Shown piece by piece: positions 44,302-56,143 of a stretch of 64,000 nucleotides of DNA. Below the pieces are notes generated by a model, which did not search any database, was not told the origin of the DNA, and saw only the letters and a list, made by a program, of their open reading frames with translations. Each line of letters begins with the position of its first letter. Positions within the stretch are counted from its first letter, which is position 1. Location of the stretch: assembly GCF_019578655.1 (NCBI RefSeq), contig NC_063262.1, positions 17,367,582 to 17,431,581 on the forward strand, read 5' to 3'. A program made the position numbers and the translations under genes. This DNA comes from Ricinus communis (lineage: Eukaryota > Streptophyta > Magnoliopsida > Malpighiales > Euphorbiaceae).

Positions 44302-46613
44302 TGTAATACCCAAAAATTTAAAAACAATAATAATAATAGTAATGACAATAATAATAATAAAATAATATATAAAAAATAAAATAAAATAATAATTTTCCCT
44401 CTTTTTTTCTTTCCTTCCTTTCCCACCCTCTACTTCTTTTCCTTCCTCCTTCCTTCCCCTTCTCTCCCCTACGTCGACTGCCCTTCCCCCCCCTGTGTGC
44501 CGCCGAGCTGCCGCCGCCACTGCATCACTCTCCCTTCCTCCCGTTGTCGCGCCGCCTTCCCCTTATCCCTCCCTTCCACGCGATGTCGATTGAAGGAAAG
44601 AGGGGTTGCCATCGCCGTTTTAGCCACCTGTCATCCTCTTTCGGCCATCTGATGTCGAAATCGAGCTCCCCGCCACCTAAAACCCCGTAAATGAGCCTCA
44701 CTAGTCATGAAATCCCCCGACGGCAGCCTCGGGAAGCTTCACTGAAGCTGAGACTTTTCAGCCCCAATCTGGTGCCTTTCGACGAGTTTCCGGCCGAAAC
44801 TCTTATATTTTCGGACTCCTCATAACTCGAGCTTCGCATAGGCGCTTCCGAATTCAAATTTCGACACTGTTGGCAGGATCGGCTTCCGAACCCGGGTGTT
44901 TTCTGGACGCACGAGATATTGAAATTTCGACTTAGTATAATTTTATTTAGACCCTAAAAATTGTGTTGTAATTTTAAAAAAAATATTATGGCTATTAATT
45001 ATCAATTATATATAATTTAAAAAAATTAATTAGACTTAATTAATTGTGATTGTGGTCTGTTGCGAAGTTGGGAAAAATAATACAGTTTTGGTGGCCCGAC
45101 TCCTATTAATTAATCGTAGAATATTTGAAGTGTTTTGGCAGGTTCTAGACACGTTACACGGGGAGTAAACATCCATAATTTAGGAGAGGTTCTACCGAAT
45201 TTTCAACAGAATTATCGAGTCTAAAATAATTTTAGGCAGTCTAATCTAGGGGTCTAGGTCTAGGAAAAATTTAAGAATGTCTATTAACTAAGTATTTTTG
45301 TAAATAGATAATCTGTCCATCCCGCCAACTCCACCCGAGGCGTAGAAGCGGACTGAGGAGCGCGACAGAACTGTGAGTTAAAGTCATATAATCGCTGTAT
45401 ATTGGCATGTCTAGAAGTAATGTGGTATTTAATGATTAGTGTTTTATGTATGATTATCATTATCGTTATTATAAATAAACTTGATTTAATTGATAATAAT
45501 CACGATAATATTAATATTATTATTAGTTGATTTATCTCGTTATTTATGATAATTTTAAATAATATTATTTTAATACTATAATTATCTCGATAGAACTATA
45601 TTTTGTATGCTTGCTTTATCTGAGGTTTCCAATTCTTTATTTTCAGCATGATATTGAACAATTATGTCAGGCTATTATTCTTTATTTTCAGCATGATATT
45701 GAATAATTATGTCAGCGTATGATTATTCTATTATGATTATTATATTATGTTATGATTGTGACAATGGGATGAGGCTATAGTAGAACATACCATCTGATGA
45801 GTTACATCAGGACCGCATGCGCACCCGCTAATAATTAGAGACAGGTAACAAAGGTTATTTTTGGATTTTGCCCTAGTCGAGTGTAACTCTCTAGGCTGTG
45901 AAAGCTTGACTGCCAAAGAAAGGTCCTTGGTCGAGCAATGCTCTCTGGGCACCGGCTTAGTTGGGAATCAAGTGTCCAGGCTGGATATAAAGACCCTGGT
46001 TGAGTTTCACTCTCTGGGTGCTATACCTATTGGAATAAGATAACCGAAAGGCTATTAGCATTTTGGGTTAGGGTTCTATTGAGCCACTCGTCCCATAAAT
46101 CTTTAAATGTATTTTCTTTCTAAATTATGACATGACTCGTATTTGATATATAATGGCATGATATACTAAGTTAATAAATATTATTTTATTGAGGATACTA
46201 CAATAGTTACAGGATTATGTAATTTTAACTCGCTCTCGAGGCTGACAGTCTCAATTTTATTTTTCAGGTGACAGTTAGAGTTCTTCGCCGTTCTGCATTT
46301 TGACAGTCCGACTTCTTTCTTCATCGGGCTTATTGTAAATAATCCATACTTTCATATTTTTAGTTATTTTATACTCTAGACCTTCCGCATTAGCATATTT
46401 TGAATTATTATGATTATTCTAGTCCATAATGGACGTGAAATGTTATCAAAGACCAGTTTGATTTGTGTATGGCATGTCAGTCATGATTAATATTATATTC
46501 TTATAAGCATTTTATTGAATTATCGAATTAGTAAGGCTTACTATGGGATTTGGTGGCCTTAAGCCTGCCTATTCTCTAGTGTCGGTCACGGGCCCACAGA
46601 TCGGATCGTGACA
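44302..46613 (+). mobile_element. 3' LTR of Tekay-type chromovirus
   Basis: It begins TGTAATACCC at 44302 and ends GGATCGTGACA at 46613 (2,312 bases), directly after a polypurine tract and the decayed integrase. It is homologous along its length to the solo LTR at 22762-25796 and the LTR fragment at 21868-26306. It contains a GC-rich core (44440-44930), three GAG(C/T)-N3-(G/A)CTC units near 45879-46013, a direct duplication of tctttattttcagcatgat around 45640-45700, and the end block cacgggcccacag. The small ORFs within are not genes. Confidence 0.92.
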
Positions 46614-46639
46614 TTCATCATAAGGATTTGATAGGCAAC

Positions 46640-47075
46640 CAACCAATTAACTGTGACTAACGGAGATGTTCTCCTTGGCAACTGAACCAGACACTGACAA
46701 CCTGCCCAACTAGAATTAAGATCAAGTCTTTTCTTATACCAAGTAGTTCAGGACTTATAGCAGCCTCGGGTTTTCCACCTATATCATCATCATGTTTCTA
46801 TTCTTTTGCAATTAAAGGATTCATTACCAATACTAGAACAAGTATAATAAAATGGTGGAAGATTTTTATAAACTGGAACAATCCAGATTTTATAATCTTT
46901 AATTTCAACTCGTAATGTCTCATGAATGTGATTAGACATATCTATGTCAACTAAAACTCTTACATAATGCCAAAATCACCTTCCAAGGTTGCTTTATTAA
47001 TACGAATTGGGATATGAATTCCTCTTGCAGTTCCAATCAATACCTGCCTATCCTGGAATTTCCATAGTAGTTTTG
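46640..47075 (-). pseudogene. LINE-type ORF1 fragment (DUF4283-like)
   Basis: On the minus strand 47060-46790 reads GTARGIHIPIRINKATLEGD, then (after a stop near 46964) VLVDIDMSNHIHETLRVEI and VYKNLPPFYYTCSSIGNESF, matching the end of the DUF4283 domain and the following Cys-rich finger in plant LINE ORF1-type proteins. The first finger Cys and the His are replaced. It is a fragment with stops, not a functional gene. Confidence 0.62.
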
Positions 47076-47329
47076 CAAATGCACCTAAATTTTTTTAATA
47101 GAAATATTGTAATGTTTTCTTCTCTTTTGTTGCTAAAAATCAATAGTAGTGTTGACACAAGAATTCTTTTAGTTTTCATAAGTCACCTTATCATTTTAGG
47201 AAATTCATCATTTAATACTAAATGTATCAATTTATTTTTATTTTAAAAATTAAAGGCCTCATTTTTATAATTTAATGGTTGGGAGACAATAACACAACCT
47301 ATTTTCATTTAGAAGTTATCTAGAGAAGA

Positions 47330-48475
47330 GGTAGAAATTTTATTTTTGGATTACAAGATAGTGAAAGAGAATGGCACTTTGATCCTAAGAAAGTGGCTAA
47401 CATTGTTGTAAGTTATTTCTCTAAGCTATTTTCTTTTGGGAATCCGAGTAATTTAGAGAGATTCATTGAAAGTCTGATTTCAAGAGTTACACCTAAAATG
47501 AATAATTCCCTTACTCATCTTGTGTCTCATGATGAAATTAAAAAGGTGGTCTTTTCTTTTCAACATAATAAGCCCTTGGCTAGTATGGATTCTCAACAAG
47601 TTATTTACAGAGAAATTAGGAGCTGATAAATTACAAGGTAAGCTTGGCAGTTAGAAGTTTCCTTCAAGGGGGTAAAATGTTAAAGAGTGCGAATCATACC
47701 ATTATTTCTTGATCTTTAAGTTCCATAGTCCAAAGAAGATGAAGCAACTAAGGTATATCAACTTGTGTATGATGTTCTATAAAATAATTGCTAAAATTCT
47801 GATGAGACTGCAACCCTTCATGCTTGACCTTATTAGGGAGTCTTAGGGTGCTTTTGTAAGAGATAAATCTATAGCTAATAATATTGATTGGATATGAAAT
47901 AATGCACACTCATAAAGCTAGGAAGAAAGGTGGAAAATGTGAGATGGCTATTAAGGTCGATATAGAGAAAGCGTATGATAAGGTAGAATGGAACTACGTC
48001 AAGCATATGTTAAAGATTCTTAGTTTTGCAGATATTTGTATAAGTTGGGTAACAGAGTGTGTCACAATTGTATCCTTTACTATGAGTATCAATAGTGCTC
48101 TCCATGGTTTTATCAAACCTTTTAGAGGATTACGTCAAGGAGATCCTCTCTCTCCCCTTTCATGTTTCTTCTCTACACTGAAAGACTTGCCAACTTGTGT
48201 AACCGAGCTCAAATTAATGGTTCTTTCCCTAGAGTTAAGATTAACAAACATTGCCTGCCAATTAGTCATCTACTGTTCATAGATGATTCTTTTTTCTATA
48301 GCTCAGCTTGGGTAAAATGCACAAATGGTACCATAATTATGCCTTATATATCTATTCAGTATGCAACTCATAAATTAAAAATAATAGTATCCTTCTTCCT
48401 CATTAATGAATTAGGAGACGATTTCTGTTTGTTTTATAATAATGTGGCAATCAAATCTCTCACTAGATAATGTGT
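47330..48475 (+). pseudogene. LINE reverse transcriptase fragment (ORF2)
   Basis: The plus strand encodes non-LTR RT pieces: FGLQDSEREWHFDPKKVANI (47345 on), VSHDEIKKVVFSFQHNKP (47525), then after a decayed stretch EMAIKVDIEKAYDKVEWNYV (47940), GFIKPFRGLRQGDPLSP (48108) and, after a frameshift at about 48160, LFLLYTERLANLCNRAQING and LPISHLLFIDDSFF with the catalytic box as FIDD rather than the common FADD. No endonuclease domain or ORF2 end is seen. The copy is truncated on both sides and inactive. Confidence 0.85.
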
Positions 48476-48879
48476 CATCTTGCCTAATCTATCAATATAT
48501 CCTAGTCTGACATATTAAATTGATACATTAGGCAATATAACATTTTATATGGTGAGAAATTCGACAACCACATATAGGCGGTAGTTCCAAGAGCACACCC
48601 AAGTATCTCTATCGACTACGGCACTCCAAAGATTTTCAACCTAATCAAGGACATGCTAACTAATCATAGAGACTAGCATGGAGATTTTGGATTCACCACC
48701 CGGCTAATCACCAGGATACTTTTACTAAATGAGTGGCTTTTCTCGATTCTATAAGGAAGTTTCACCACATCTAGAGAAGGATTTAAAAACCAACTTCCTT
48801 ATTTGTGTATCTTTATCATAAATTTTATTATTTAATGGTAATTCTCTATAAGCACAACAAATATAATATTTATAATAAA
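48476..48879. other. Retroelement debris
   Basis: No complete motif is visible. The stretch 48690-48730 reads HHPANHQDTFTK in one frame, reminiscent of the ADIFTK region at the end of copia RNase H, but it is too short to assign. Confidence 0.3.
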
Positions 48880-50830
48880 GCATTACAACATGTGAGGTCC
48901 ATTTAGGTCTAGCCCATTTTAAGCCCAATTCTCAATCAAATAATTAACCTAATTATCTATCCAATTATGTATAAAAGGCCCACCTAGTCTAGCCTAATTA
49001 TAAATTATGCTTTAATTATTAAGTTTTTAAACCCAAATGGGTTACATCTTACATGCGAAAACATAATTCAATAATCCTATTCTAAGTGAGTTGATTAATT
49101 AACTAAACATGACAAAGGCCAGTAAGTCTAATTGGATTTTAATTTAAGCCCAAATTTTAGAGCCTAAGTCTAGATGTCCAATTTTAGTCAAAAATCATAT
49201 AATAATTATTTGTTATTATCAAAATAAAGCAAAATAAAGAAGGTAGAAAATTTAACTATTACAATCTTTCCTACAATTAAAAGAACTTAAGAAAAATGAC
49301 TAAAATAAGTCAAAATTGGAAAACATCAGCAAAAGCGCTCGAAAATTCATAAATTAGGGCAATTTGGGATGAATAGCCGATTCATGACATCATAAAGCCG
49401 ATTTGGCTTAGCACACAGCCGTTTGGTGACATCACAGAGCCGATTGGCTCAGCGTAGAGCGGAGTCGGCTCTATGGCTTGATTATGGTCGTCTTTTAAAA
49501 TTTTCTCAATCCTCCCAGGCCCAAAAGTCAATTTAACATGCACAATAAAAAATGATAAAAGTTGAACAAATAAGACCAAGGACATAAAAAAATTAAACTA
49601 GACCAAAAGACCTAAAAATTGTGCAAACATACAAAAGAATGAACTAATAAAAGATAAAAAGATGCTTTACATGGCAGATTCTAGATTTGAGTATGCAATC
49701 CTAGGAAATAGATATAATAAAATAAAAACAGTATTCTAGCATGTTATTCTAATTATTCAACTCACCAGATTTAAAATCCATTATAATATCATATTATCAT
49801 ATTTAATATTCAGTACATAACATGTTATCATATTCAATACCCAATACATTTCATGTTATCAGATTCAGTATCCAGCATAATTAAACCATGTTGATTCATA
49901 AGAACCTAAATCTAATCATGTGAATCATATAAAATAATCAAAGAAAATCAACCTAATAATATTTCTAAAGCATAAAGTAAAAGAACCAATCTAAGGAGAT
50001 CGAGATGATAATGATGTTGAAGTTGGAGAAACCTCAAATTGTCACCATATAGTGTTGATCTTCGAGTATCTAGAGATGATGAGGTGGTGGAATAGAAGAT
50101 TCGTTGAGAATCTAGTGCGGCTTGAGTTTTGAAAATCTTCTGTCATTTAAAGAAGGGTTTCCAAAATATAAAGTTATTTCTTAGTGACTTCCTCTCTTTG
50201 TTTTCTAAAGCTTTTGCCTTTTAATGAACGTAGACTTTAATTGCTAGTTACTAAGTTAAGGTTGCTTAATATCTATAGCTAACCCTAGACCTAAGGTGTA
50301 TCATTCTATTTATAGTAATAGGTTTGAGGAAATCTTAGAGGAACAGATAACTAGTTAATTATTTAAATTAAAAAGAAACGATTATCTTCTCCTTTTATTA
50401 GATAATTAAATCCTTTATGATCAATATACAATAAGATAAATTAGAATCTTTAAAATTTAAATAATTATCACTAAATATATTTTAAAATCTCAATAATTAT
50501 CACTAATATCTTCTAGAGACTTGTTCTCTTTTCCAATTTTGGTGTTCCAGGTAAAAGAAATACACGTAAAATGTGTTGAATTTTGAAAAAAGCCAATCGG
50601 CACTGTCTAGAGCCTATTTAGCTATATGCTCAGTCGATCGACTCTATGTGTAGCAGATTTGGGTGTATGCAGAGCCGATTAGGCGCCAAAAGTTCTAAAA
50701 AACTTAACAATTTAGTCCCTAAACGTGTAAAAATTGCCATTTCATCTCTCAAACTTAGTTTTTCTTGCCAATTGGGTCCAAATTGATTCTAAGAAAGTAA
50801 TGGTTGATGAGAGGAAGTGCAAATCTAGAG
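48880..50830 (-). repeat. Dyad repeat family, copy R3 (minus)
   Basis: R3 has the same layout as R1: an outer cluster of palindromes at 49370-49480 (agccgatttggct, agagccgattggctc, agtcggctct), a stretch of about 1.1 kb with TATA-like ctatttatag (about 50310) and the inner cluster at 50580-50690 followed by tttagtccctaaac and caattgggtccaaattgat. It is the longest of the three copies. No coding region; the ORF 49382-49585 is composed of the palindrome cluster. Confidence 0.65.
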
Positions 50831-50958
50831 ATAACTCAAGCATGCAGGGACTGAATCCTTTTGCCTAGGAGATGTACTGAGACTTGTTGAATGACAATTG
50901 GCTTTGCCACAATCTCATGCAGATAATAACATAATCATTTTTTTTCTTACTTTTACGC

Positions 50959-51101
50959 CTTGACTTTTGCCTAAGCCACCTTTTCAGGTTTTATACTTAG
51001 CAAGCTAATATCTTAACTTTTGCCTAAACTGGCCTTTCGGGTTTTCAACTTAGCAGACTCTATTTTTGCCTAAGCCCCTCTTTTGGGTTTTCAACCTAGC
51101 A
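50959..51101. repeat. Minisatellite, three units of about 50 bases
   Basis: Three imperfect direct units share (a/t)cttttgcctaa, then gcc(a/c)cctttt(c/g) and gggttttcaactTAGCA. They begin near 50959, 51012 and 51058. Confidence 0.8.
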
Positions 51102-52400
51102 TTGTTTTTTTATACTTTTCTTTATTTTCTCTTTTTGTAGATTTGGTTACTAGAGTACTCACAATCCTTTTTGCCAATGCTTGTAGATGATTCTACTGAT
51201 TCTTAAGATTTCTCCCAAAATAAGATTTCTCGAATGAAAGTTGAAAGACTTTATCTCTTCCCATTTGTTGTGCATGATTTTAAGATTGATGGAAACTTGA
51301 GTGCTACAAATTCTTGGGATTTTTCTATAAGAGAGTTAAAAAAAATGATCTTGCTTCTATTCAAATCTCATAGATTCCGTTTTTTATTCTGTTTTCTCCT
51401 TCTAGTAGTGCACAAGCAATAAAAACTAGTGTGCAAATTTAACAAGAATCCTAATAAAATTGTTTCCATTTAATAAGGGCACAAATGGGTATGTTTTCTA
51501 TCTCACATAATATTACTCTTGTTAGCAACTAGTCCATTCAGATTTTCTAGTCGAATAACTTTTTTCTTTTCATTTTATTTCCTTAACTTTTTTATCTTAC
51601 TAGCCTGTACAAGTCTTCTAATCAGCAGGATTTGCTTTTCTATTTTTCAGTTTCTTCTTTCTTTTGTCTGAAAGATAGTATCTGAAATGGGCCAGATTGA
51701 CTTGTGAACTTATTGCCCCAAAAATTTGAATCATTTCAGCATCTTCGACCATAATTGTTTTCTTATCTCTAACTCGATCTAAATTTTCTTTTAAAGTCAA
51801 ATGCAATGGGTCTTGCATGTTTTAGGATTAGAGCACTAATTTTTAATCTTTTTTATCTTCGGAGGTCCTTACTTCAAGATTGTTATGTGATGAGGGATGT
51901 ATTTGGTCTTCTTGCCTTATCCCGAGTCTGGTAAATAATTTTGCTACCATGAACTCAACTATGCGTATCAAATATTATCTCTTTCTTTTTTTTCTTTTTC
52001 TCTTATTCTTTCACTTTTTTCTCTCTTTAAAAATTATATTATATGTAGTAGACTTTTTTAAATTTTAGATCATTTCTTTTAAAAGAAATTTACTCATCAT
52101 TTTATTTAAAAATTATTTTTTTAAAAGAAAAGTTAATATCTTTTTCTCTCTCCTCTTAACGTTTTGAAGTAAAAGTAAAAGAGTATATATTTTCTTTGAG
52201 GTGAAGCAAAAAAATAAAAAGAATAGCACTTAATATTTTTCAGTATTTTATTTGAATAAACGAGGAAAAAAAGAATTTTATTATTTTTTTTTTATTTCTC
52301 AATAAACAAACAAAATTTTTAAAAGGATAGTGCTAAAAAAGGATATAGAAAAAAGAAAAGAATTATGATATTTAAAATGTTCTGAACTAATAATTGTGTG
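51102..52400. other. AT-rich spacer without recognisable genes
   Basis: Mostly T-rich and A-rich tracts. The ORFs 51234-51422, 51618-51818 and 51880-52068 are short, biased in composition and have no known motif. Confidence 0.5.
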
Positions 52401-53240
52401 CACCATTACCAACAACTTAAGCTATGGTAGATAGTGGTGTGCGCAGTAGCAACACATTCTCTTTTTATCTTTTTCTCTCTTGTATCCAAACTTACGGTTT
52501 CCAAAGGGGTGGCTTATGGGGGCTTTTGCCATCAAAAGCTAACACTTTCGAATCGTTTTTCTTATCTTTTTTAGGCTGTATTTTACTGGATTTTAGTGTC
52601 TATGTTTATCTTTTGGTTATTGCTGGTATTTGTTTATGATTTTGGTGCAGGGTTTTATTCTGGTGGCCATTGTTTGGCCAAGTCCCAATACAGCAATTAT
52701 CAGTCTTACACGTTCTCATCATCAAACAGAAGTCGAAAGGGAGGGGAAGCATTGCTGGCTTTAGTGGAAGAGACAAATGTTTCTGTTCTTGAACTCAAAT
52801 CTCCTATTTTTCTCTACCACCTTTAATGGAAGCTTGAAGGTTGTAAGGCCATGGATAGATGGAGACGGTCTTCTGTATCATGCCTTAAGTTTCTATTTCT
52901 TGAGCTTTATTTTGAACAACCTTACAAATCAAAGGAGTTGGCTTTTGATCCGACGTTTTAGATGTGTCATTTTGCTTCTGATGAGTTTGGTTGAAATTGA
53001 TTGTAATGGCTTTTACAAAAGTTATAGGTTATTGGGCCGAGTTTATTTTGGATTTTAAATCCAATTTCTTGAGTTTAATTGGATGTGTACCTTTTTATTT
53101 AAACCCTTTTATTTCTATTGTAAGTTGGGTCATTGATCTATTGTCTTGATTTAGACCTATGATTTTATCCATCTTGTACTGTTTTGGATTTTAATCAATT
53201 CTAGCAATCTCTTTCACTTGTGAAAGAAAGAAAAAACTAT
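52401..53240 (+). other. Unidentified segment with a transcript-like 3' end
   Basis: Composition is more even than around it, and there are overlapping short ORFs (52424-52639, 52596-52826, 52777-53058) without recognisable domains. The right part (about 53060-53240) resembles the 3' end of a LINE or processed transcript: a T-rich stretch, tgtactgttttggattttaat and then gaaagaaagaaaaaa. It may be a LINE tail or a retrocopy fragment; the evidence does not decide. Confidence 0.3.
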
Positions 53241-54431
53241 GGTAGACAAGATGGACATCACTCATCAATTAAACTTGTTTAGTTCAAAGCTATGGAGGAT
53301 GGTGACTCAATAGGAACAGAACATTAAATAAGGTTTTTCTAATTTCACAGTTTAGTGGTGGGTTCATGCATCATAATATCATATACTGATAAGGCAAAAG
53401 GAAGTTAAAAGCAACCATACACCTGTCAATTTAGGGATATTTTTCTTATCTAGACGAGAGGATTACTTCATTCTTAAAAAGTGTAATACAGTTGAAACCA
53501 AGAATGTATTAGAAGGAAATACAAGGGAATTGATAATAGTTAAATTGGGTGAAATTCTATGGGGAATCACTAAATTATAATAAAAACATATCAAATATTT
53601 GATTTATATTTAAACAGTTATTCAAATCTTAATTTTAAAAACATCAATTTGTTCTTAATAAGTGAGTAACTTATATGGCAGTGATTAACCTTTATCTTTT
53701 ATAATAAAAAATATTAAATTAATAAATTTTGTACTAGCATTATTATAAACTCCTACGATAGTTTTTTCTTTCTTCTCCTCTTCTAAGATAAAATTACAAT
53801 TTCTTTTTTATAAATCCAGTACAATTTAAGAAATATATATAAAGAAAAAGAAAATTAATTTTATTATTTATAATAATACTTATATATCTGATTAGTGGCT
53901 AAATTTAATGATATAAACTAATTTTGTTGTGTATTATGTAGAGTTAAGAAATATTTAGTTCTTTGAATATTTATTTTTAAATGTGATATCATCTAAGTGC
54001 ATAAAATAATTTACTGATATCATTAAAATTAATGTATAATAACTATTTAGCTATAAAAACAGAAATTTAATACTTTACTATTATAAAATATAAAATTTTT
54101 ATGACTGTCCATATAATTTATCCTTCAAATGTGTTGGAAAAATCAATTGCTGTTAATATTAGAATTTAATAACTATTTAATTAGAAAGAAAAAATTTAAT
54201 ATCTTTTAATTATAAAATATAAAATTTAATACTGTCCATACACCCCTAAATAAATTTGCAGGGAAAAAGTTTCTATTTAATCTAATAGATATAGATCTAT
54301 TCATAGCATTTTAAATGATACAGTGAAGGCAACCTAAAATTTGTTCCATTCTGAAATTATGTGGGAGACTACTGTCCATGTAGCAGGCTGATACATGTAT
54401 CACTCTCCTTTTAAGACATTAATTAGCAGGG
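53241..54431. other. AT-rich DNA downstream of second MYB gene
   Basis: No ORF or repeat family seen in the window is recognised. Several blocks such as taataactatttaatta...aaaatttaatacttt occur in two diverged copies (54030-54100 and 54160-54230), indicating an old local duplication. Confidence 0.4.
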
Positions 54432-54529
54432 ATGCATGTACATGCTCTGTCTCAGTTCTTGTAGGCAGGAAAAGAGATTAATGCATGTATATGCTCTATC
54501 TCAGTTCTTATAGGCTGGAAAAGAGATTA
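54432..54529. repeat. Tandem duplication, 49-base unit, two copies
   Basis: 54432-54480 and 54481-54529 are adjacent copies starting atgcatgta(c/t)atgctc and ending aaaagagatta, differing at only a few positions. They lie about 360 bases beyond the stop codon of the second MYB gene. Confidence 0.9.
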
Positions 54530-54889
54530 ATCAGGATGTGAAACTAATGGTTCTGTGAATATATATCCACAAAAGCCTTACTCTAATACCTAAATGCATT
54601 CCATAGTTGCATGTAAGAATTAAAGAAGAGTAAGAAACTACTGACTTAATCAGAAAAGGCAGAAATGGTAATACAGAAGAAAACTGATGAAACCAAGTAG
54701 GATTCTCCTAATGACACAGTGTAATGGTGGTTCGGTTGATCAATTTGAAAAGACAAAGACAAGATGTAACCCATTGATTAAAGTACGGTAACATACAGCC
54801 TCATTTTGCATCACGTCAATCCCAATAGGGTTAATAATACCGTTAGAACCAAAAAGGTACTAAGAAGAAGAACTAGAAAAAAGGGCTAT

Positions 54890-56029
54890 TTAACAATATG
54901 CTTTATATAGGTTACTTGTTCCATCCTCCATATTGCTCTGCTCATTGAGACCATAAGGGTATAGAATTTCTCCATCAAGAAATAGAGGAAGAGGATCGTC
55001 TAACAAAGGCATCAAGGAGAACTGATCACTAGGCATGTAATAATTGTCAGCCAAGAAAGGTTCTGTCCAAAAATTTCCAACAGGTGCCTCATATGCCTCC
55101 AAGAAAGAAAAATCATCAGAGTTTGAGTCGCTGCTGCTCATTACGGCAATGTTATCTGTTGCAATGGATGAGTTATCGCTAGAGGAGGATTGTTTCGGAG
55201 ACAATGTGGAGCTCTCAGAAGTTTGAGGAGTTGCAGGATTAATATAAATGGGGTCAGTTATTGGTTTAGTGTCTACAATTTGGCTGGTTTTATGTCGAGA
55301 CAGATCAGTTGAAGACTTTGCTTTGATTGCTTCATATGAAACTGAACCCTTTTGTATGCGTTTCTTGAGATTGGTATGCCAATGGTTCTTTATTTCATTG
55401 TCAGTCCTTCCTGGTAAATGGGCAGCAATGGCAGACCATCTGCACACAATAAGTACGAATATTAAACTTCAATATCTCTAAATATGCATTGATTAGTGTC
55501 CTGTAAAAATCATTGACTGGGGTAGATACCTGTTCCCTAGCGATGCATGTAACTTCAGGATGGTGTCCTCTTCTTCTTTAGTATAATTCCCTCTCTTAAT
55601 GTTCGGTCTCAGATAATTCAACCATCGCAATCTGCAACTCTTCCCGCACCTTGATAGACCTGAAATCAAAAGAAAATGCTCTTTATTAGTTACCTAAAAC
55701 CCACCAAAAGCCAAGGATAGTTCTGCTATGAACTACCTCCTACAAACTTCCCTGCAACTTTTGTATAGATAAGGAGCTAGAATCAAATGAAAGCCAGGCA
55801 AGATAGAATTCAGAAGAAATGCTAAGTGATCATTTGCCAAGAAAATTTCAAAATCCGATGTCATTAATTCCACCATAGCTGAGAAGGGTCGTTTACCTGC
55901 AAATTTAGGGAGTTGGCGCCAATTCCAGCAGCCATATCTAGTAACATAAGCCATTAGCTTTCTGTCTTCCTCAGGAGTCCATGTACCTTTCTTTAATCCA
56001 GATTTATCACAGCAAGGAGTCCTCACCAT
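54890..56029 (-). CDS. R2R3-MYB transcription factor (three exons)
   Basis: Exons on the minus strand are 56029-55897, 55659-55530 and 55439-54890, with GT-AG introns of 237 and 90 bases; exon sizes 133 and 130 and intron phases equal those of the MYB gene at 1537. The product is 270 aa and starts [18 protein letters not shown]2 has Trp17, Trp37, Trp57; R3 has Tyr70, Trp89, Trp108 with [11 protein letters not shown]. The bHLH-binding signature is broken (Asp-Thr instead of Asp/Glu-Leu at its start). The C-terminus has a Ser/Thr-rich stretch with [11 protein letters not shown], an FWTEPF motif at 211-216 and an acidic tail. It is a nuclear DNA-binding factor, MYB13/14/15-like (subgroup 2) in my reading, with subgroup 3 as alternative. 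An ORF that reads through intron 1 (to 55733) is not the true product. No defect is seen. Confidence 0.94.
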
Positions 56030-56134
56030 ATTTCTTTTTTACTATTTTTTCCCAGTTCAAATCTCGTTTGTGATTATTGTTCTACTTCAACAAGTTCAAA
56101 TCTCATGGGACCAATAATGACTTCAAAGTCTCGG

Positions 56135-56143
56135 CTATTTATA
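56135..56143 (-). promoter_or_regulatory. TATA box of second MYB gene
   Basis: On the minus strand cactataaatagcc lies about 106 bases before the start codon at 56029, a near-consensus plant TATA box that would give a leader of about 75 bases. A CGCG-containing motif (acacgcgttttgg on the minus strand) lies about 30 bases further upstream. Confidence 0.7.

Noticed and set aside
44149..44520. 123-codon minus-strand ORF
   Set aside because: It spans the chromodomain end, polypurine tract and start of the LTR, and its long Ile/Tyr runs come from the AAT microsatellite.
53203..53227. Hairpin ctttcacttgtgaaag as a Helitron 3' end
   Set aside because: It is not followed by CTRR and the required T insertion site, and no Rep/helicase or matching 5' end was seen; an A-rich tail follows instead.
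55733..56029. 98-codon MYB ORF as a short R2-only protein
   Set aside because: The C-terminal part reads through a clear GT splice donor at 55896; spliced, it joins exons 2 and 3 of a normal R2R3-MYB.
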